From: Rhizobium oryzicola
GTDB taxonomy: Bacteria > Pseudomonadota > Alphaproteobacteria > Rhizobiales > Rhizobiaceae
Assembly (NCBI RefSeq): GCF_030504645.1
Contig: NZ_JAUKWQ010000002.1
Coordinates: 248,001 to 312,000 of the forward strand
Direction: 5' to 3'
DNA: 64,000 nt
Positions 47,685 to 56,604 of the stretch are shown piece by piece. A program made the position numbers and the translations under genes. Below the pieces are notes generated by a model that was not told the DNA's origin, searched no databases, and was given only the letters and a program-made list of their open reading frames with translations. The stretch's first letter is position 1, and the number at the start of each line of letters is the position of its first letter.

Positions 47685-48095
47685 ATGGATGCATCATCGA
47701 AACCCACCTGCCGGCTGGTGAAGCCGGGCAATACCTATGACGGCAAACAGGGACTGAGCTATTTTGAAGGCATTTCGGCCGAGAGCGTCGGCTCGAAGGG
47801 CATCTGCATGCATATTCTCACCATGCCGCCGGGCGCGCGCGCCAAGGCGCATCTGCATGAGAACCATGAAACGGCGATCTACATGCTGGCCGGCAAAGCC
47901 GACACCTGGTACGGCGACAACCTTGAACATCATGTTGTGGTGAGCGCGGGCGAGCTGTTTTACATTCCGGCAGGCGTGCCGCATCTGCCCGCCAATACGT
48001 CCAACGAACCGGCGACAGCGATCATAGCCCGCACGGACCCCAACGAGCAGGAAAGCGTCGTGCTTCTGCCGGAGCTGGACCGGTTGGTGAAATAG
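47685..48095 (+). CDS. Small cupin protein
   Basis: 136-residue single-domain cupin. Motif 1 HLHENHETAIYMLAGKADTW and motif 2 GELFYIPAGVPHLPANTSNE contain the expected metal-binding His residues. GGAGG ribosome-binding site. Transcribed divergently from the ABC importer and convergent with the 48152 gene. Substrate or enzyme activity unknown; cupins of this size occur beside nitrogen-compound catabolic genes. Confidence 0.85.
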   Translation: MDASSKPTCRLVKPGNTYDGKQGLSYFEGISAESVGSKGICMHILTMPPGARAKAHLHENHETAIYMLAGKADTWYGDNLEHHVVVSAGELFYIPAGVPHLPANTSNEPATAIIARTDPNEQESVVLLPELDRLVK

Positions 48096-48151
48096 TCGAG
48101 CAAGGCAAATCGACTGGTAGTCAACTCGTCTTTTTGCGGTCAACTTGGTTT

Positions 48152-48715
48152 TCATTGGAACACGTATCGGCTGAATTGTCCGGAAGGTGATGTCCAACCT
48201 GCTTCAAGAAGATTTTTCAATCTTGTCTGCAGGCGGCTATAGAGAGACACATATGTTTCCCAAAGGGTTTCAGAAAATGTGTGTGGCCTGTCTGTTCGGT
48301 CAACGTTAAGATCACAGGGATAGCGCGCCCAGGATACTATTCCATCCGAAATTAAGTCGGCAAATTCTAAGTCCTTTAATGTGGCATCCGCTACATTTGC
48401 ATCTCTTAGTAGCTTACGGAGGTCGTGGGTTTTTACTTTACTGTGCAGTTGCCCGTTCTCGATCAGCTTGCAGTTGTTGTGGATTATTAACCCCTTGAGC
48501 AGATTTTCCAGGCAAAAACCAGCCAGCAAAAAGCATGCTCGATCCGCACCGTCGAGTTGATTAACTAACCGATTGTTGTGATCTAGCTCTGTTAGTATCA
48601 ACCTGCCGCGTTGCTTTCGAAGTATTAATATCTGTTCGTGCAAGTCCTCGGCGCTCAGCAGCCAAGAGTGAGGACCGGCAAATGTCTCAAATTGTTTGTG
48701 CCGGACTGCTGTCAT
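48152..48715 (-). CDS. Hypothetical protein, HEPN-like
   Basis: 187 residues. CFLLAGFCLENLLKGLII and KVKTHDLRKLL have the pattern of HEPN helical domains, followed by WARYPCDLN and the RTDRPH run that fits the RX4-6H motif of HEPN ribonucleases. The assignment is by eye. Base composition is visibly more AT-rich than the neighbours, suggesting acquisition. It starts 10 bp after hydA on the same strand, with GAGG upstream, so it may be cotranscribed with the pyrimidine genes. Confidence 0.55.
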   Translation of the reverse strand: MTAVRHKQFETFAGPHSWLLSAEDLHEQILILRKQRGRLILTELDHNNRLVNQLDGADRACFLLAGFCLENLLKGLIIHNNCKLIENGQLHSKVKTHDLRKLLRDANVADATLKDLEFADLISDGIVSWARYPCDLNVDRTDRPHTFSETLWETYVSLYSRLQTRLKNLLEAGWTSPSGQFSRYVFQ

Positions 48716-48725
48716 CCTGCCATCC

Positions 48726-50180
48726 TCAAACCCCTGTTGCCGGAATGCCCGTGCGTTCCACCTTGCGCGGCGCAACCAGTTCCTTCCAGGTGGAGAGTGC
48801 CTTGTTAACCGCCGTGAAGGGCTCGCGCTTGACGAACTGGCCGTGTCCCTCGCGGGTCTTCACGGTGTCCTCTTCAATGGCCACGTAGCCGCGCGTCAGC
48901 GTGAAGCGCGGCAGGCCGGTCACTTGCTTGCCCTCAAAGACATTGTAATCGATGGAGGATTGCTGGGTTTCGGCCGAGATCGTCTTGGAGCGCTTCGGGT
49001 CCCAGACGACCAGATCGGCATCGGCACCCACCAGCACCGCACCCTTCTTCGGATAGATATTGAGGATCTTGGCGATGTTGGTGGAGGTGACGGCCACGAA
49101 TTCGTTCATGGTCAGGCGGCCGGTCATGACGCCATAGGTCCACAGCATCGGCAGGCGGTCTTCCAAACCACCGGTGCCGTTCGGGATCTTGGCGAAATTG
49201 CCGACGCCGAAGCGCTTCTGCTCGGTGGTGAAGGCGCAGTGATCGGTCGCAACGACCGAGAGCGATCCGGATTGCAGGCCAGCCCAGAGTGAATCCTGAT
49301 GCTGCTTGTTGCGGAAGGGCGGGCTCATGACGCGGCGGGCGGCGTGATCCCAATCCTTGTTGAAATATTCGCTTTCATCCAGCGTCAGGTGCTGGATCAG
49401 CGGCTCGCCATAGACACGCATGCCCTTTTGGCGGGCGCGGCGAATAGCTTCATGGGCCTGCTCGCAGGATGTATGAACCACGTAGAGCGGAACGCCTGCC
49501 ATATCCGCCAGCATGATCGCGCGGTTGGTGGCTTCGCCTTCCACTTCCGGGGGCCTCGAATAGGCATGGGCTTCCGGCCCGTCATTGCCTTCGGCCAGCA
49601 GCTTGGCGGTCATGGAGGCAACGACATCGCCGTTTTCCGCATGCACCAGCGGCAGCGCGCCGAGTTCCGCACAACGCTGGAAGGAGGCGAACATCTCGTC
49701 ATCATTCACCATAAGCGCGCCCTTATAGGCCATGAAGTGCTTGAAGGTGTTGATGCCCTTTTCCTGAACGATCACCTTCATCTCGTCAAAGATGCGCTCG
49801 TTCCAGCCGGTGATTGCCATGTGGAAGGAATAGTCCGCCGTGGCGCGGGAGGTCTTGTTATCCCACATGGTGAGCGCTTCGAGCAGCGATTGATCCGGCG
49901 CGGGCAGACAGAAATCCACCACCATGGTGGTGCCCCCGGCAAGACCCGCACGCGTGCCGCTTTCGAAGTCATCAGCGGAATAGGTGCCCATGAACGGCAT
50001 TTCGAGGTGAACGTGCGGATCGATGCCGCCCGGCATCACATAACAGCCGGTGGCATCGAGAACCGTATCGCCTGACAGGTTCGGTCCGATCTCGACAATC
50101 TTGCCGCCGTCCACCTTCACGTCAGCCTTGTAGGTCAGGTCTGCCGTGACGATGGTTCCACCCTTGATGACTGTGGTCAT
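48726..50180 (-). CDS. hydA: Dihydropyrimidinase / D-hydantoinase
   Basis: 484-residue cyclic amidohydrolase that opens dihydrouracil or dihydrothymine to N-carbamoyl-beta-amino acids. Zinc ligands GGIDPHVHLEMPFMG, the carbamylated Lys in TFKHFMAYKGALMVN, LVHAENGDVV, YVVHTSCEQAHE and ATDHCAFTTEQK are all present. The start is ATG 50180 with GGGAG upstream. Follows the small 87-residue gene and the N-carbamoyl hydrolase in the same operon, whose promoter region carries a RutR operator. Confidence 0.94.
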   Translation of the reverse strand: MTTVIKGGTIVTADLTYKADVKVDGGKIVEIGPNLSGDTVLDATGCYVMPGGIDPHVHLEMPFMGTYSADDFESGTRAGLAGGTTMVVDFCLPAPDQSLLEALTMWDNKTSRATADYSFHMAITGWNERIFDEMKVIVQEKGINTFKHFMAYKGALMVNDDEMFASFQRCAELGALPLVHAENGDVVASMTAKLLAEGNDGPEAHAYSRPPEVEGEATNRAIMLADMAGVPLYVVHTSCEQAHEAIRRARQKGMRVYGEPLIQHLTLDESEYFNKDWDHAARRVMSPPFRNKQHQDSLWAGLQSGSLSVVATDHCAFTTEQKRFGVGNFAKIPNGTGGLEDRLPMLWTYGVMTGRLTMNEFVAVTSTNIAKILNIYPKKGAVLVGADADLVVWDPKRSKTISAETQQSSIDYNVFEGKQVTGLPRFTLTRGYVAIEEDTVKTREGHGQFVKREPFTAVNKALSTWKELVAPRKVERTGIPATGV

Positions 50181-50197
50181 TGGTCTGCTCCCTCCAT

Positions 50198-50461
50198 CTA
50201 TTTTAGGCGGTTCAAGTCGATCGTTCCCTCGATCAAAAGATCTTGGAAGTGACTGCCAGATATTCCTGGGCCCTTCAAAAGCGCCTTCCAACTCGGATTT
50301 TTGATAAGAAAGTACGCTAACTCTTCCTCAGTCTCGAATGCCGCTTCGTAAGTCTGCTCATTCTCTGAGCTTGGAAATGCTCGGAATTTGGCAGGTCGAC
50401 CATCGCGATAGGGGCGCTTATAGGCGCGGCAATCAGGCGCCCCTCTCAAGTAAACCCTCAC
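50198..50461 (-). CDS. Hypothetical 87-residue protein in pyrimidine operon
   Basis: Starts at a GTG whose last bases overlap the stop of the hydrolase gene (GTGA), with GGAG 9 bp upstream. It encodes an unrecognised polar protein (SSENEQTYEAAFETEEELAY; LLIEGTIDLNRLK). The gene lies between the N-carbamoyl hydrolase and hydA in the same direction. A longer frame to 50509 is read inside the hydrolase gene and is less likely. Confidence 0.5.
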   Translation of the reverse strand: MRVYLRGAPDCRAYKRPYRDGRPAKFRAFPSSENEQTYEAAFETEEELAYFLIKNPSWKALLKGPGISGSHFQDLLIEGTIDLNRLK

Positions 50462-51711
50462 GCCGCAATCTCCGCCGTCTCCACCACCGCATGGAACAGC
50501 ACATCGCAACCGGCGGCGGCCCAGTCCCTGGAGATCTCTTCCGCCTCATTGTGGCTGAGGCCGCCGACGCAGGGGCACATGACCATGGTGGAGGGGGCCA
50601 CCTTGGCGGCCCAGCAGGCATCGTGGCCGGCGCCGGAAATGATGTTCATGTGGCTGTAGCCCAGCTTTTCCGCCGCATTGCGCACCCGGTCCACCAGAAC
50701 CGGATCGAAGGTGACGGGATCAAAATGGCCAACCGCTTCCACCGAGCAACCAACGCCGAGTGCTTCGCAGATTTTTGCGGCTTCCGCCTCGATCTTGGCA
50801 CGCATACGGTCCAGCTTTTCCTGGGAGGGGGTGCGCAGATCGACCGTAAAGACCACCTTACCCGGCAGCACGTTGCGGGAATTGGGCGAGAAGAACGTCT
50901 GGCCAACACCAGCAACAGCGCCGGGCTGCTCGGACATCGCGACCTCCTGCACCATTTCCAGGATGCGGCCAAAGGCGAGGCCGGCATTCACACGCATGTT
51001 CATGGGCGTGGAACCGGTATGGGCTTCCTTGCCGGTCAGCGTGAATTCCAGCCACCACAGGCCCTGGCAGTGCGTGACGACGCCGATCTGTTTCTCTTCT
51101 GCCTCGAGAATCGGGCCCTGCTCAATGTGGTATTCGAAATAGGCGTGCATCTTTCGCGCGCCCACTTCTTCCTTGCCCAGCCAGCCGATGCGCTTCAACT
51201 CGTCGCCATAGGTCTTGCCTTCAGGATCCTTGCGGCCATAGGCATAATCCAGAGAATGGACGCCGGCAAACACGCCTGATGCCAGCATGGCCGGTGCAAA
51301 GCGTGCGCCTTCCTCATTGGCCCAGTTGGTGACGACGATGGGATGCTTGGTCTTGATGCCGAGATCATTCATCGTTCTGACAACTTCGAGGCCAGCCAGA
51401 ACGCCCAGCACGCCATCATACTTGCCGCCGGTCGGCTGCGTATCGAGGTGGCTGCCGACATAAACAGGCAGCGCGTCCGGGTCCGTGCCGGGGCGGGTGG
51501 CAAACATGGTGCCCATCTTGTCGACGCCCATGGTCAGCCCTGCGGCCTCGCACCACTGCTGGAAGAGATGGCGGCCTTCGCCATCGGCATCCGTCAGCGT
51601 CTGGCGGTTGTTGCCGCCTGCAATGCCGGGGCCGATTTTCGCCATGTCCATCAGCGTGTCCCACAGCCTGTCGCCGTTCACGCGCAGGTTTTCGCCTGGT
51701 GCCGCCACCAT
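50458..51711 (-). CDS. N-carbamoyl amino-acid / beta-ureidopropionase hydrolase (M20)
   Basis: 417-residue Zn-dependent amidohydrolase of the AmaB/HyuC/beta-ureidopropionase group. Metal ligands lie in GSHLDTQPTGGKYDGVLGVL, NEEGARFAPAML and EYHIEQGPILE; the segment GKEAHTGSTPMNMR binds substrate. In this context it should release ammonia and CO2 from N-carbamoyl-beta-alanine. First gene of the operon (then 50198, hydA, 48152). RutR operator 130-150 bp upstream; rutR divergent. Confidence 0.9.
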   Translation of the reverse strand: MVAAPGENLRVNGDRLWDTLMDMAKIGPGIAGGNNRQTLTDADGEGRHLFQQWCEAAGLTMGVDKMGTMFATRPGTDPDALPVYVGSHLDTQPTGGKYDGVLGVLAGLEVVRTMNDLGIKTKHPIVVTNWANEEGARFAPAMLASGVFAGVHSLDYAYGRKDPEGKTYGDELKRIGWLGKEEVGARKMHAYFEYHIEQGPILEAEEKQIGVVTHCQGLWWLEFTLTGKEAHTGSTPMNMRVNAGLAFGRILEMVQEVAMSEQPGAVAGVGQTFFSPNSRNVLPGKVVFTVDLRTPSQEKLDRMRAKIEAEAAKICEALGVGCSVEAVGHFDPVTFDPVLVDRVRNAAEKLGYSHMNIISGAGHDACWAAKVAPSTMVMCPCVGGLSHNEAEEISRDWAAAGCDVLFHAVVETAEIAA

Positions 51712-51999
51712 ACGTGTATTCCTTCATCTGTTTCAGCCGGGAAGCTGATGTCCGGCTGCTGTTCCCTTTGGTCGTCACGCCCACCTTCTTTGTGACTTCG
51801 GGCGCGCTGATGGCTTGCCTTTGTCGAGTGGGTCATCGATATTTGACCGATTGGTAAAAGCTTACAATGTCCACGGCGGCACTCAAGCGCAAAATCGCGA
51901 TAGCGATGAAAAAATGAACAAGTTTCCGGCAGAGTTTCTGCTGGGGTAAATTTTGTGCATTTGCAATCCGTGCTATGCCGCTGAAGGACGAGACGAGGC
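51712..51999. other. Divergent intergenic region, hydrolase operon / rutR
   Basis: 288 bp between divergent starts. Besides the RutR site at 51843 the stretch contains AT-rich segments that may carry both promoters, but no confident -35/-10 pairs were assigned. Confidence 0.4.
51843..51858. promoter_or_regulatory. RutR operator between rutR and hydrolase operon
   Basis: TTGACCGATTGGTAAA matches the RutR consensus TTGACC-N4-GGTCAA at all but one position of the two half sites. It lies between the divergent starts of the N-carbamoyl hydrolase (51711) and rutR (52000). A nearly identical site precedes preT at 62778-62793. Confidence 0.75.
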
Positions 52000-52647
52000 A
52001 TGATGATTCCACGAGCGGCCAAGACCCAGCGGCGCACCCGCATTCAGGAAGAGAAAGAGGAAAAAATCCTCGAAGCGGCGCTGGACGTGTTTTCCGCCAA
52101 TGGCTTTCGCGGCGCCACCATCGACCAGATTGCGGAAGCGGCCGGCATGTCGAAGCCGAACCTGCTCTATTACTTCCGCACCAAGGAGGCGATCCACCGG
52201 GCGCTTCTGGACCGCATGCTGTTTACCTGGCTGGAGCCGCTGCAGGCCTTTGATCCTGAAGGCAATCCGGAAACGGAGATCCGCTCCTACATTCGCCGCA
52301 AGCTGGAAATGTCGCGGGATTTTCCGCGCGAAAGCCGCCTCTTCGCCAATGAGATCATCCAGGGCGCCCAGCATATCGAGGACGAGCTGAAAGGCCCGCT
52401 GAAAGAGCTGGTGGATGAAAAGGCCGAAGTGATCCGCGCCTGGATCAAGGCCGGCAAGATCGCCAAATGCGATCCCTATCACCTGATCTTCTCCATCTGG
52501 TCCACCACGCAGCATTACGCGGATTTCGATGTGCAGGTGCAGGCTGTGCTGGGCGACAAGTCAGGGGAGGGGCGCTTCGAGGATGCCGCCCGCTTCCTCG
52601 AAGATCTTTTCATGCGGGGGCTGGCGATCAAGCCGGCCACTGGTTGA
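52000..52647 (+). CDS. rutR: TetR-family pyrimidine regulator RutR
   Basis: 215-residue TetR regulator. N-terminal HTH (ILEAALDVFSANGFRGATID, then MSKPNLLYYFRTKEAIHRAL) and ligand domain with SRDFPRESRLFANEIIQGA and IFSIWSTTQHYADF match the RutR family closely by eye. In E. coli RutR releases DNA when bound to uracil. Divergent from the pyrimidine catabolic operon with a RutR box in between; short leader with ACGAGGC before the ATG. Confidence 0.9.
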   Translation: MMIPRAAKTQRRTRIQEEKEEKILEAALDVFSANGFRGATIDQIAEAAGMSKPNLLYYFRTKEAIHRALLDRMLFTWLEPLQAFDPEGNPETEIRSYIRRKLEMSRDFPRESRLFANEIIQGAQHIEDELKGPLKELVDEKAEVIRAWIKAGKIAKCDPYHLIFSIWSTTQHYADFDVQVQAVLGDKSGEGRFEDAARFLEDLFMRGLAIKPATG

Positions 52648-52653
52648 GACGAA

Positions 52654-53718
52654 TTAGAACCCCGCCAGCTTCACCATCATAAATCCGAACACCGAGATGA
52701 AGACCCAGCCGAAGGCGCCAAGCGCCAGCGGGCGGAGCCCCTCTACAGCCAGTTGCTTCACATGCGTCTGCAGGCCCATGGCGGCCAGGCCGCAGGAGAG
52801 CAGGAAGGTGCCGACCAGGTTCAGGTCCTGCGTCAGGCTTGCCGGAATGTGGATTAGGCTGTTCAGCACGACCAAGGCTAGGAAGCCGATCACGAACCAC
52901 GGGAAGGGCGCGCGATCCGCCTTGTTGGCGCTTGGGGCGCGAAACAGGGTGAGCGCCAATGTCATGACCAGCGGTGCCAGCAGAACCACGCGGGCCAGCT
53001 TGGCAATGGTGCCGAACTGGCCAGCGACCTCGCCGCTCTGGAAGGTGGCGGCAACCACCTGCGCCACTTCATGGATGGTGGCCCCGGACCAGACGCCATA
53101 GGCGACGGCACTCAAATGCAGCGGCACCATCAGCAGCGGAAAGAGCAGCATGGAGATGGAGCCGAAAATGGTGACGCAAGCGACTGCATAGGCCACATCC
53201 TCCTGCCGGCCACGAATGGCGGCATTGGCTGCAATCACCGCGGATGCGCCGCAGACAGAAGTGCCCGCCGCGATCAGCCCCGTCAGACGACGATCGACGC
53301 CGAGCAACCGACCAACGAACATGGTGCTGACGAATGTGGCGGCGAGTGTCAGCGTAACGACCGCCACGCCAGGCAGGCCCAGCGAGAGCAACTGCGGCAG
53401 GGTGATCTGCAGGCCGAGCAGGATGATCCCGATTCGCAGCAACCGCTTGAGGGAGAAGGACAGGCCCGGATGCAACACACCATGAGGCCGCCGGATATTG
53501 CCGATGACCATGCCGATCACGATCGACAGGATCAGAGGCGAAAGCGTCTGGATGCCTGTCCATGCGCGGAAGGCCAGCGCCGCCGCTGCAATGCCGCCCG
53601 TCAGCGCCAGCCCCGGCAGGATGTGCGCAACGGTGGTCAGGATCGGATGGTGATGGCTTTCCAATGTGTGTGGGCGAACGAGCATGCCATGCTTCCCAAT
53701 GGGGTATTGATCATGCAC
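52654..53718 (-). CDS. YeiH-family putative transporter
   Basis: 354-residue protein with about ten hydrophobic segments, of the YeiH/UPF0324 family (putative sulfate-type exporter). Motifs LILSIVIGMVIGNIRRP, GTSVCGASAVIAANAAIRG and GVWSGATIHEVAQVVAA are characteristic. The GTG at 53718 has GGAG 5-6 bp upstream; ATG 53685 is an alternative. Paired with a divergent LysR gene, the standard arrangement for yeiH. The substrate is not proven for the family. Confidence 0.88.
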   Translation of the reverse strand: MHDQYPIGKHGMLVRPHTLESHHHPILTTVAHILPGLALTGGIAAAALAFRAWTGIQTLSPLILSIVIGMVIGNIRRPHGVLHPGLSFSLKRLLRIGIILLGLQITLPQLLSLGLPGVAVVTLTLAATFVSTMFVGRLLGVDRRLTGLIAAGTSVCGASAVIAANAAIRGRQEDVAYAVACVTIFGSISMLLFPLLMVPLHLSAVAYGVWSGATIHEVAQVVAATFQSGEVAGQFGTIAKLARVVLLAPLVMTLALTLFRAPSANKADRAPFPWFVIGFLALVVLNSLIHIPASLTQDLNLVGTFLLSCGLAAMGLQTHVKQLAVEGLRPLALGAFGWVFISVFGFMMVKLAGF

Positions 53719-53795
53719 CTATTCTCCGCCTGCCATTCCCATAGTTCCAACGAATTGATATGATCAGATTGATCGGCAAAAACGAATGATTGTCC

Positions 53796-54677
53796 ATGAC
53801 GCTCGAACAGTTGCGCATCTTCCTTGCCGTGGCAGAGAAAAGCCATGTGACGCGGGCCGCCGAACAGCTCAACCTCACGCAATCCAGCGTCAGCGCGGCG
53901 GTGGCAGCACTTGAGGAGCGATATGGCGTCAAACTCTTCAACCGTGTCGGGCGCGGTATCGAGTTGACGGAAGCGGGACGGCTGTTCGTGCCGGAAGCAC
54001 GCGCCGTGCTGGAAAAGGCGGCAGGGGCGGCGCGGCTGTTGAAGGATCTCTCCGGCGCGCCATCCGGGCATCTTGCCATCCATGCCAGCCAGACGGTGGC
54101 CAGCTACTGGCTGCCTTCGCGGCTTATGGCTTATCACGAGCGGCATCCGCAGGTGGATGTGGCGATGAGCGTCGGCAATACGAAGTTGGTGGCGGGAGCT
54201 GTGCTGGGCGGGCAGGCGGATCTCGGCGTGGTGGAAGGCCGGGTGAATGAGCCGGCGCTGTCCGTCACAAAGGTGGGCGAGGACCGGCTGGTGCTGGTGG
54301 TGGGCCGCAGACACCGCTGGGGCAAAGGGGAGGGATTGGCTCCATTCGATCTCCTGGAAACCGGCTGGATCCTGCGCGAGGCGGGATCGGGTACCCGCGC
54401 TGCCCTGGAGGAGGAGTTGCGGCGGCTGGGCATTGCGCCTTCAGAGCTTCAGGTAGTGCTGGAACTGCCCTCCAACGAGGCGGTCATTGCCGCCGTTGAG
54501 GCGGGCACGAGTGCTGCCGTGCTGTCGCTACGGGCCGTAGAAGCACACCTGGCGCAGGGGCGGCTGGTGATGCCGGATTTCCCCATGCCGACGCGGCCCT
54601 TCTTTCTGCTCACTCACCGCGAGCGCCACGTGACGCGGGCCATGCGGGCGATGATGGATGTGCTGGGTGAGGGGTAG
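53796..54677 (+). CDS. LysR-family regulator, divergent from yeiH-like gene
   Basis: 293-residue LysR regulator: N-terminal winged HTH (LEQLRIFLAVAEKSHVTRAA, QSSVSAAVAALEERYGVKLF) and periplasmic-binding-like effector domain. ATG 53796 is chosen; a TTG two codons upstream is possible. The 77-bp gap to the yeiH-like gene probably holds a shared control region; effector unknown. Confidence 0.9.
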   Translation: MTLEQLRIFLAVAEKSHVTRAAEQLNLTQSSVSAAVAALEERYGVKLFNRVGRGIELTEAGRLFVPEARAVLEKAAGAARLLKDLSGAPSGHLAIHASQTVASYWLPSRLMAYHERHPQVDVAMSVGNTKLVAGAVLGGQADLGVVEGRVNEPALSVTKVGEDRLVLVVGRRHRWGKGEGLAPFDLLETGWILREAGSGTRAALEEELRRLGIAPSELQVVLELPSNEAVIAAVEAGTSAAVLSLRAVEAHLAQGRLVMPDFPMPTRPFFLLTHRERHVTRAMRAMMDVLGEG

Positions 54678-54719
54678 CAGCCTGTAATTCCGCCTGGCCG
54701 AAACGGCGCTGACGCCGTC

Positions 54720-55688
54720 TCAATGCTGGATGTCGAGATTGAAGGCAGCTTTTCCGTCAGCTTTAACCCGGTAAAGCGCTCTGTCAGCGCGGAGAAAAAT
54801 CTGTTCGGGTGTACTCGCAGGGTCGATCGTGGCAACGCCCACCGACGCGCTGACCTTGATGCCGTGGCCGATGAGTGAGCTTTGATCGTCCAGCGCCCGC
54901 GTGATCTGGCTGGTCAATGCCGTCAATGCATCCCGCGTTTTCCATGCGTGAATAATGGCAAATTCGTCGCCGCCCAGTCGCGCACGGGTCAGGGCGTCCG
55001 GGGCGGCTTCTTCAAGCCTACGCGCAGTCAGCCGCAGGAATTCGTCCCCGGCCTGATGCCCCAGCTTGTCGTTCACGGCCTTGAAGCCATCAAGGTCGAT
55101 CAGCAACAGGGCATGCGGAAAGTCCGTGGGCTGCTCCCATATCTTGCGGAACAGTTCTTCGAACTTCATGCGGGATGCCATGCCGGTTAGTCCGTCCACT
55201 TCGCTCATGCGGCGGATCTGTTCGAACATCAGCTTTTCAGCGGTAATGTCCTGCTTCATGCCGAACAGGCGAACCGACTTTCCATCGATCTGATCGACGA
55301 TGGCGGTAATCCGGATCCAGCGCGGGTTTCCCTTGGCGGTGGTGATCCGGGCATCCAGGGAAAAACCTTCGCCGTCGCGGATCGCCTTGTCGCGTACAAG
55401 TTTCAATTCTGCGCGGGATTCGGGGGCGTAGAGAGCGACGACATCGTCCCGCTTGATTGCCGACTGCGGTTCGATCTCGAACAATTCGAACACCGTATCC
55501 GTCCAGCGCAGCGTCTCGTCTGGCAAAGTGCATTCCCAGATGCCAACCCGCGCAGCCTTGAAGGAGCGATCAATGACCGTCTCCAGGTCTCCGAAGTCAT
55601 CGCCGGGGGCGGAGTTGCGCAGAATTGGCTTTGAATCCGGGGATGCCTTGCGGCGCGTGTCGAGCCATGACCGCAGAATATTCGGCAT
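54720..55688 (-). CDS. PAS-GGDEF diguanylate cyclase
   Basis: 322-residue cytoplasmic protein. A PAS/PAC-like region (ARVGIWECTLPDETLRW; GNPRWIRITAIVDQIDGKSV) precedes a GGDEF domain with intact motif RLGGDEFAI and IDLDGFKAVNDKLGHQAGDE, predicted to make c-di-GMP. ATG 55688 is used; GTG 55697 is the alternative. A c-di-GMP-binding PilZ protein is encoded at 62944, but no operon link is visible. Confidence 0.9.
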   Translation of the reverse strand: MPNILRSWLDTRRKASPDSKPILRNSAPGDDFGDLETVIDRSFKAARVGIWECTLPDETLRWTDTVFELFEIEPQSAIKRDDVVALYAPESRAELKLVRDKAIRDGEGFSLDARITTAKGNPRWIRITAIVDQIDGKSVRLFGMKQDITAEKLMFEQIRRMSEVDGLTGMASRMKFEELFRKIWEQPTDFPHALLLIDLDGFKAVNDKLGHQAGDEFLRLTARRLEEAAPDALTRARLGGDEFAIIHAWKTRDALTALTSQITRALDDQSSLIGHGIKVSASVGVATIDPASTPEQIFLRADRALYRVKADGKAAFNLDIQH

Positions 55689-55865
55689 AAACGCCACCGT
55701 TAAGTCGACAATAATGTTCCGATTGACGGCAGCTTAGGGCGCATAACTTTAAACTTCGTTTAGCGAGCGCTGTTGTAGCCGGGCCGCGGAGAGGGCGATC
55801 GTGGATACAGGAGGCTACGATGCCTCCTTTCAATTGAGGGGCGTTGCGCTATCTGTCGTCTCACG

Positions 55866-56438
55866 ATGTTGGTCGGTGCCGGGGCCAAAAACATGATGCC
55901 AATGGTTCGCCGCAAGGTTTTGACGATGGGAGGTATGGCAGTGATCAGCTCGGCATTTCCCGGACACTCCGCCCCGGCCACGCTGTTTCGGGGTACCCTC
56001 TTTGCCGATTATTTTCAGGTGTATCTGGCAGATGCAGATCATCTCGGTCTGCCGGATGAATACACGGCTGAGGCTGTCGAGCAGCGTCTGATGGCCGGTC
56101 CCTATGCTGTCGTTGTCCATACGGCGCGCAATATGGGCGTGCCCGTCACGGTGGAATGGCATGCCGCGCCTCCTGCCATTGATCCGGCCTATCAGCATGT
56201 GGTCGAGGCTGTCTTCTCTTGCCCTTCAGGCACTCTCATTCTTGCCGGTTTGATGGATGATATCTCTTCGGCACACCGGTTGGCGGTACCGCCCGGATTT
56301 GTTCACTTTAGGGTCAGCATGGCAGGACTGGATACGCTGAGTGATGATGGCCTTGATGGCGACGACCGCTATCTTCTGCAGCTTTGGCCAGGCAGAGCCG
56401 GCGAAGGCGTCCGTGTCCTGAAGGCATGGAGAGAGTAG
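55866..56438 (+). CDS. Hypothetical protein, possibly exported
   Basis: 190 residues, not recognised. Near the N-terminus MVRRKVLTMGGMAVISSAF looks like a twin-arginine-type signal with cleavage around SAP-AT. The rest is a mixed alpha/beta sequence (LFRGTLFADYFQVYLADADH; VHFRVSMAGLDTL; YLLQLWPGRAGEG). The start is uncertain: several ATGs occur between 55866 and 55926. Isolated between genes on the other strand or unrelated. Confidence 0.5.
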   Translation: MLVGAGAKNMMPMVRRKVLTMGGMAVISSAFPGHSAPATLFRGTLFADYFQVYLADADHLGLPDEYTAEAVEQRLMAGPYAVVVHTARNMGVPVTVEWHAAPPAIDPAYQHVVEAVFSCPSGTLILAGLMDDISSAHRLAVPPGFVHFRVSMAGLDTLSDDGLDGDDRYLLQLWPGRAGEGVRVLKAWRE

Positions 56439-56604
56439 TTGCCGCTGCGAGGAACTTGAGGGTTAGAATGCTCCGGGCATCTATCGCTGCGGTGTCAGAG
56501 CGCAACCTCTTGCGTTGATCCCGCATAAGGCGATCTCAGCTTCGCGCAAGTATCGCAAGGGTAGTGTTTGGCATTGCTAGAACGCGACCTTTACGGGATT
56601 GAAC

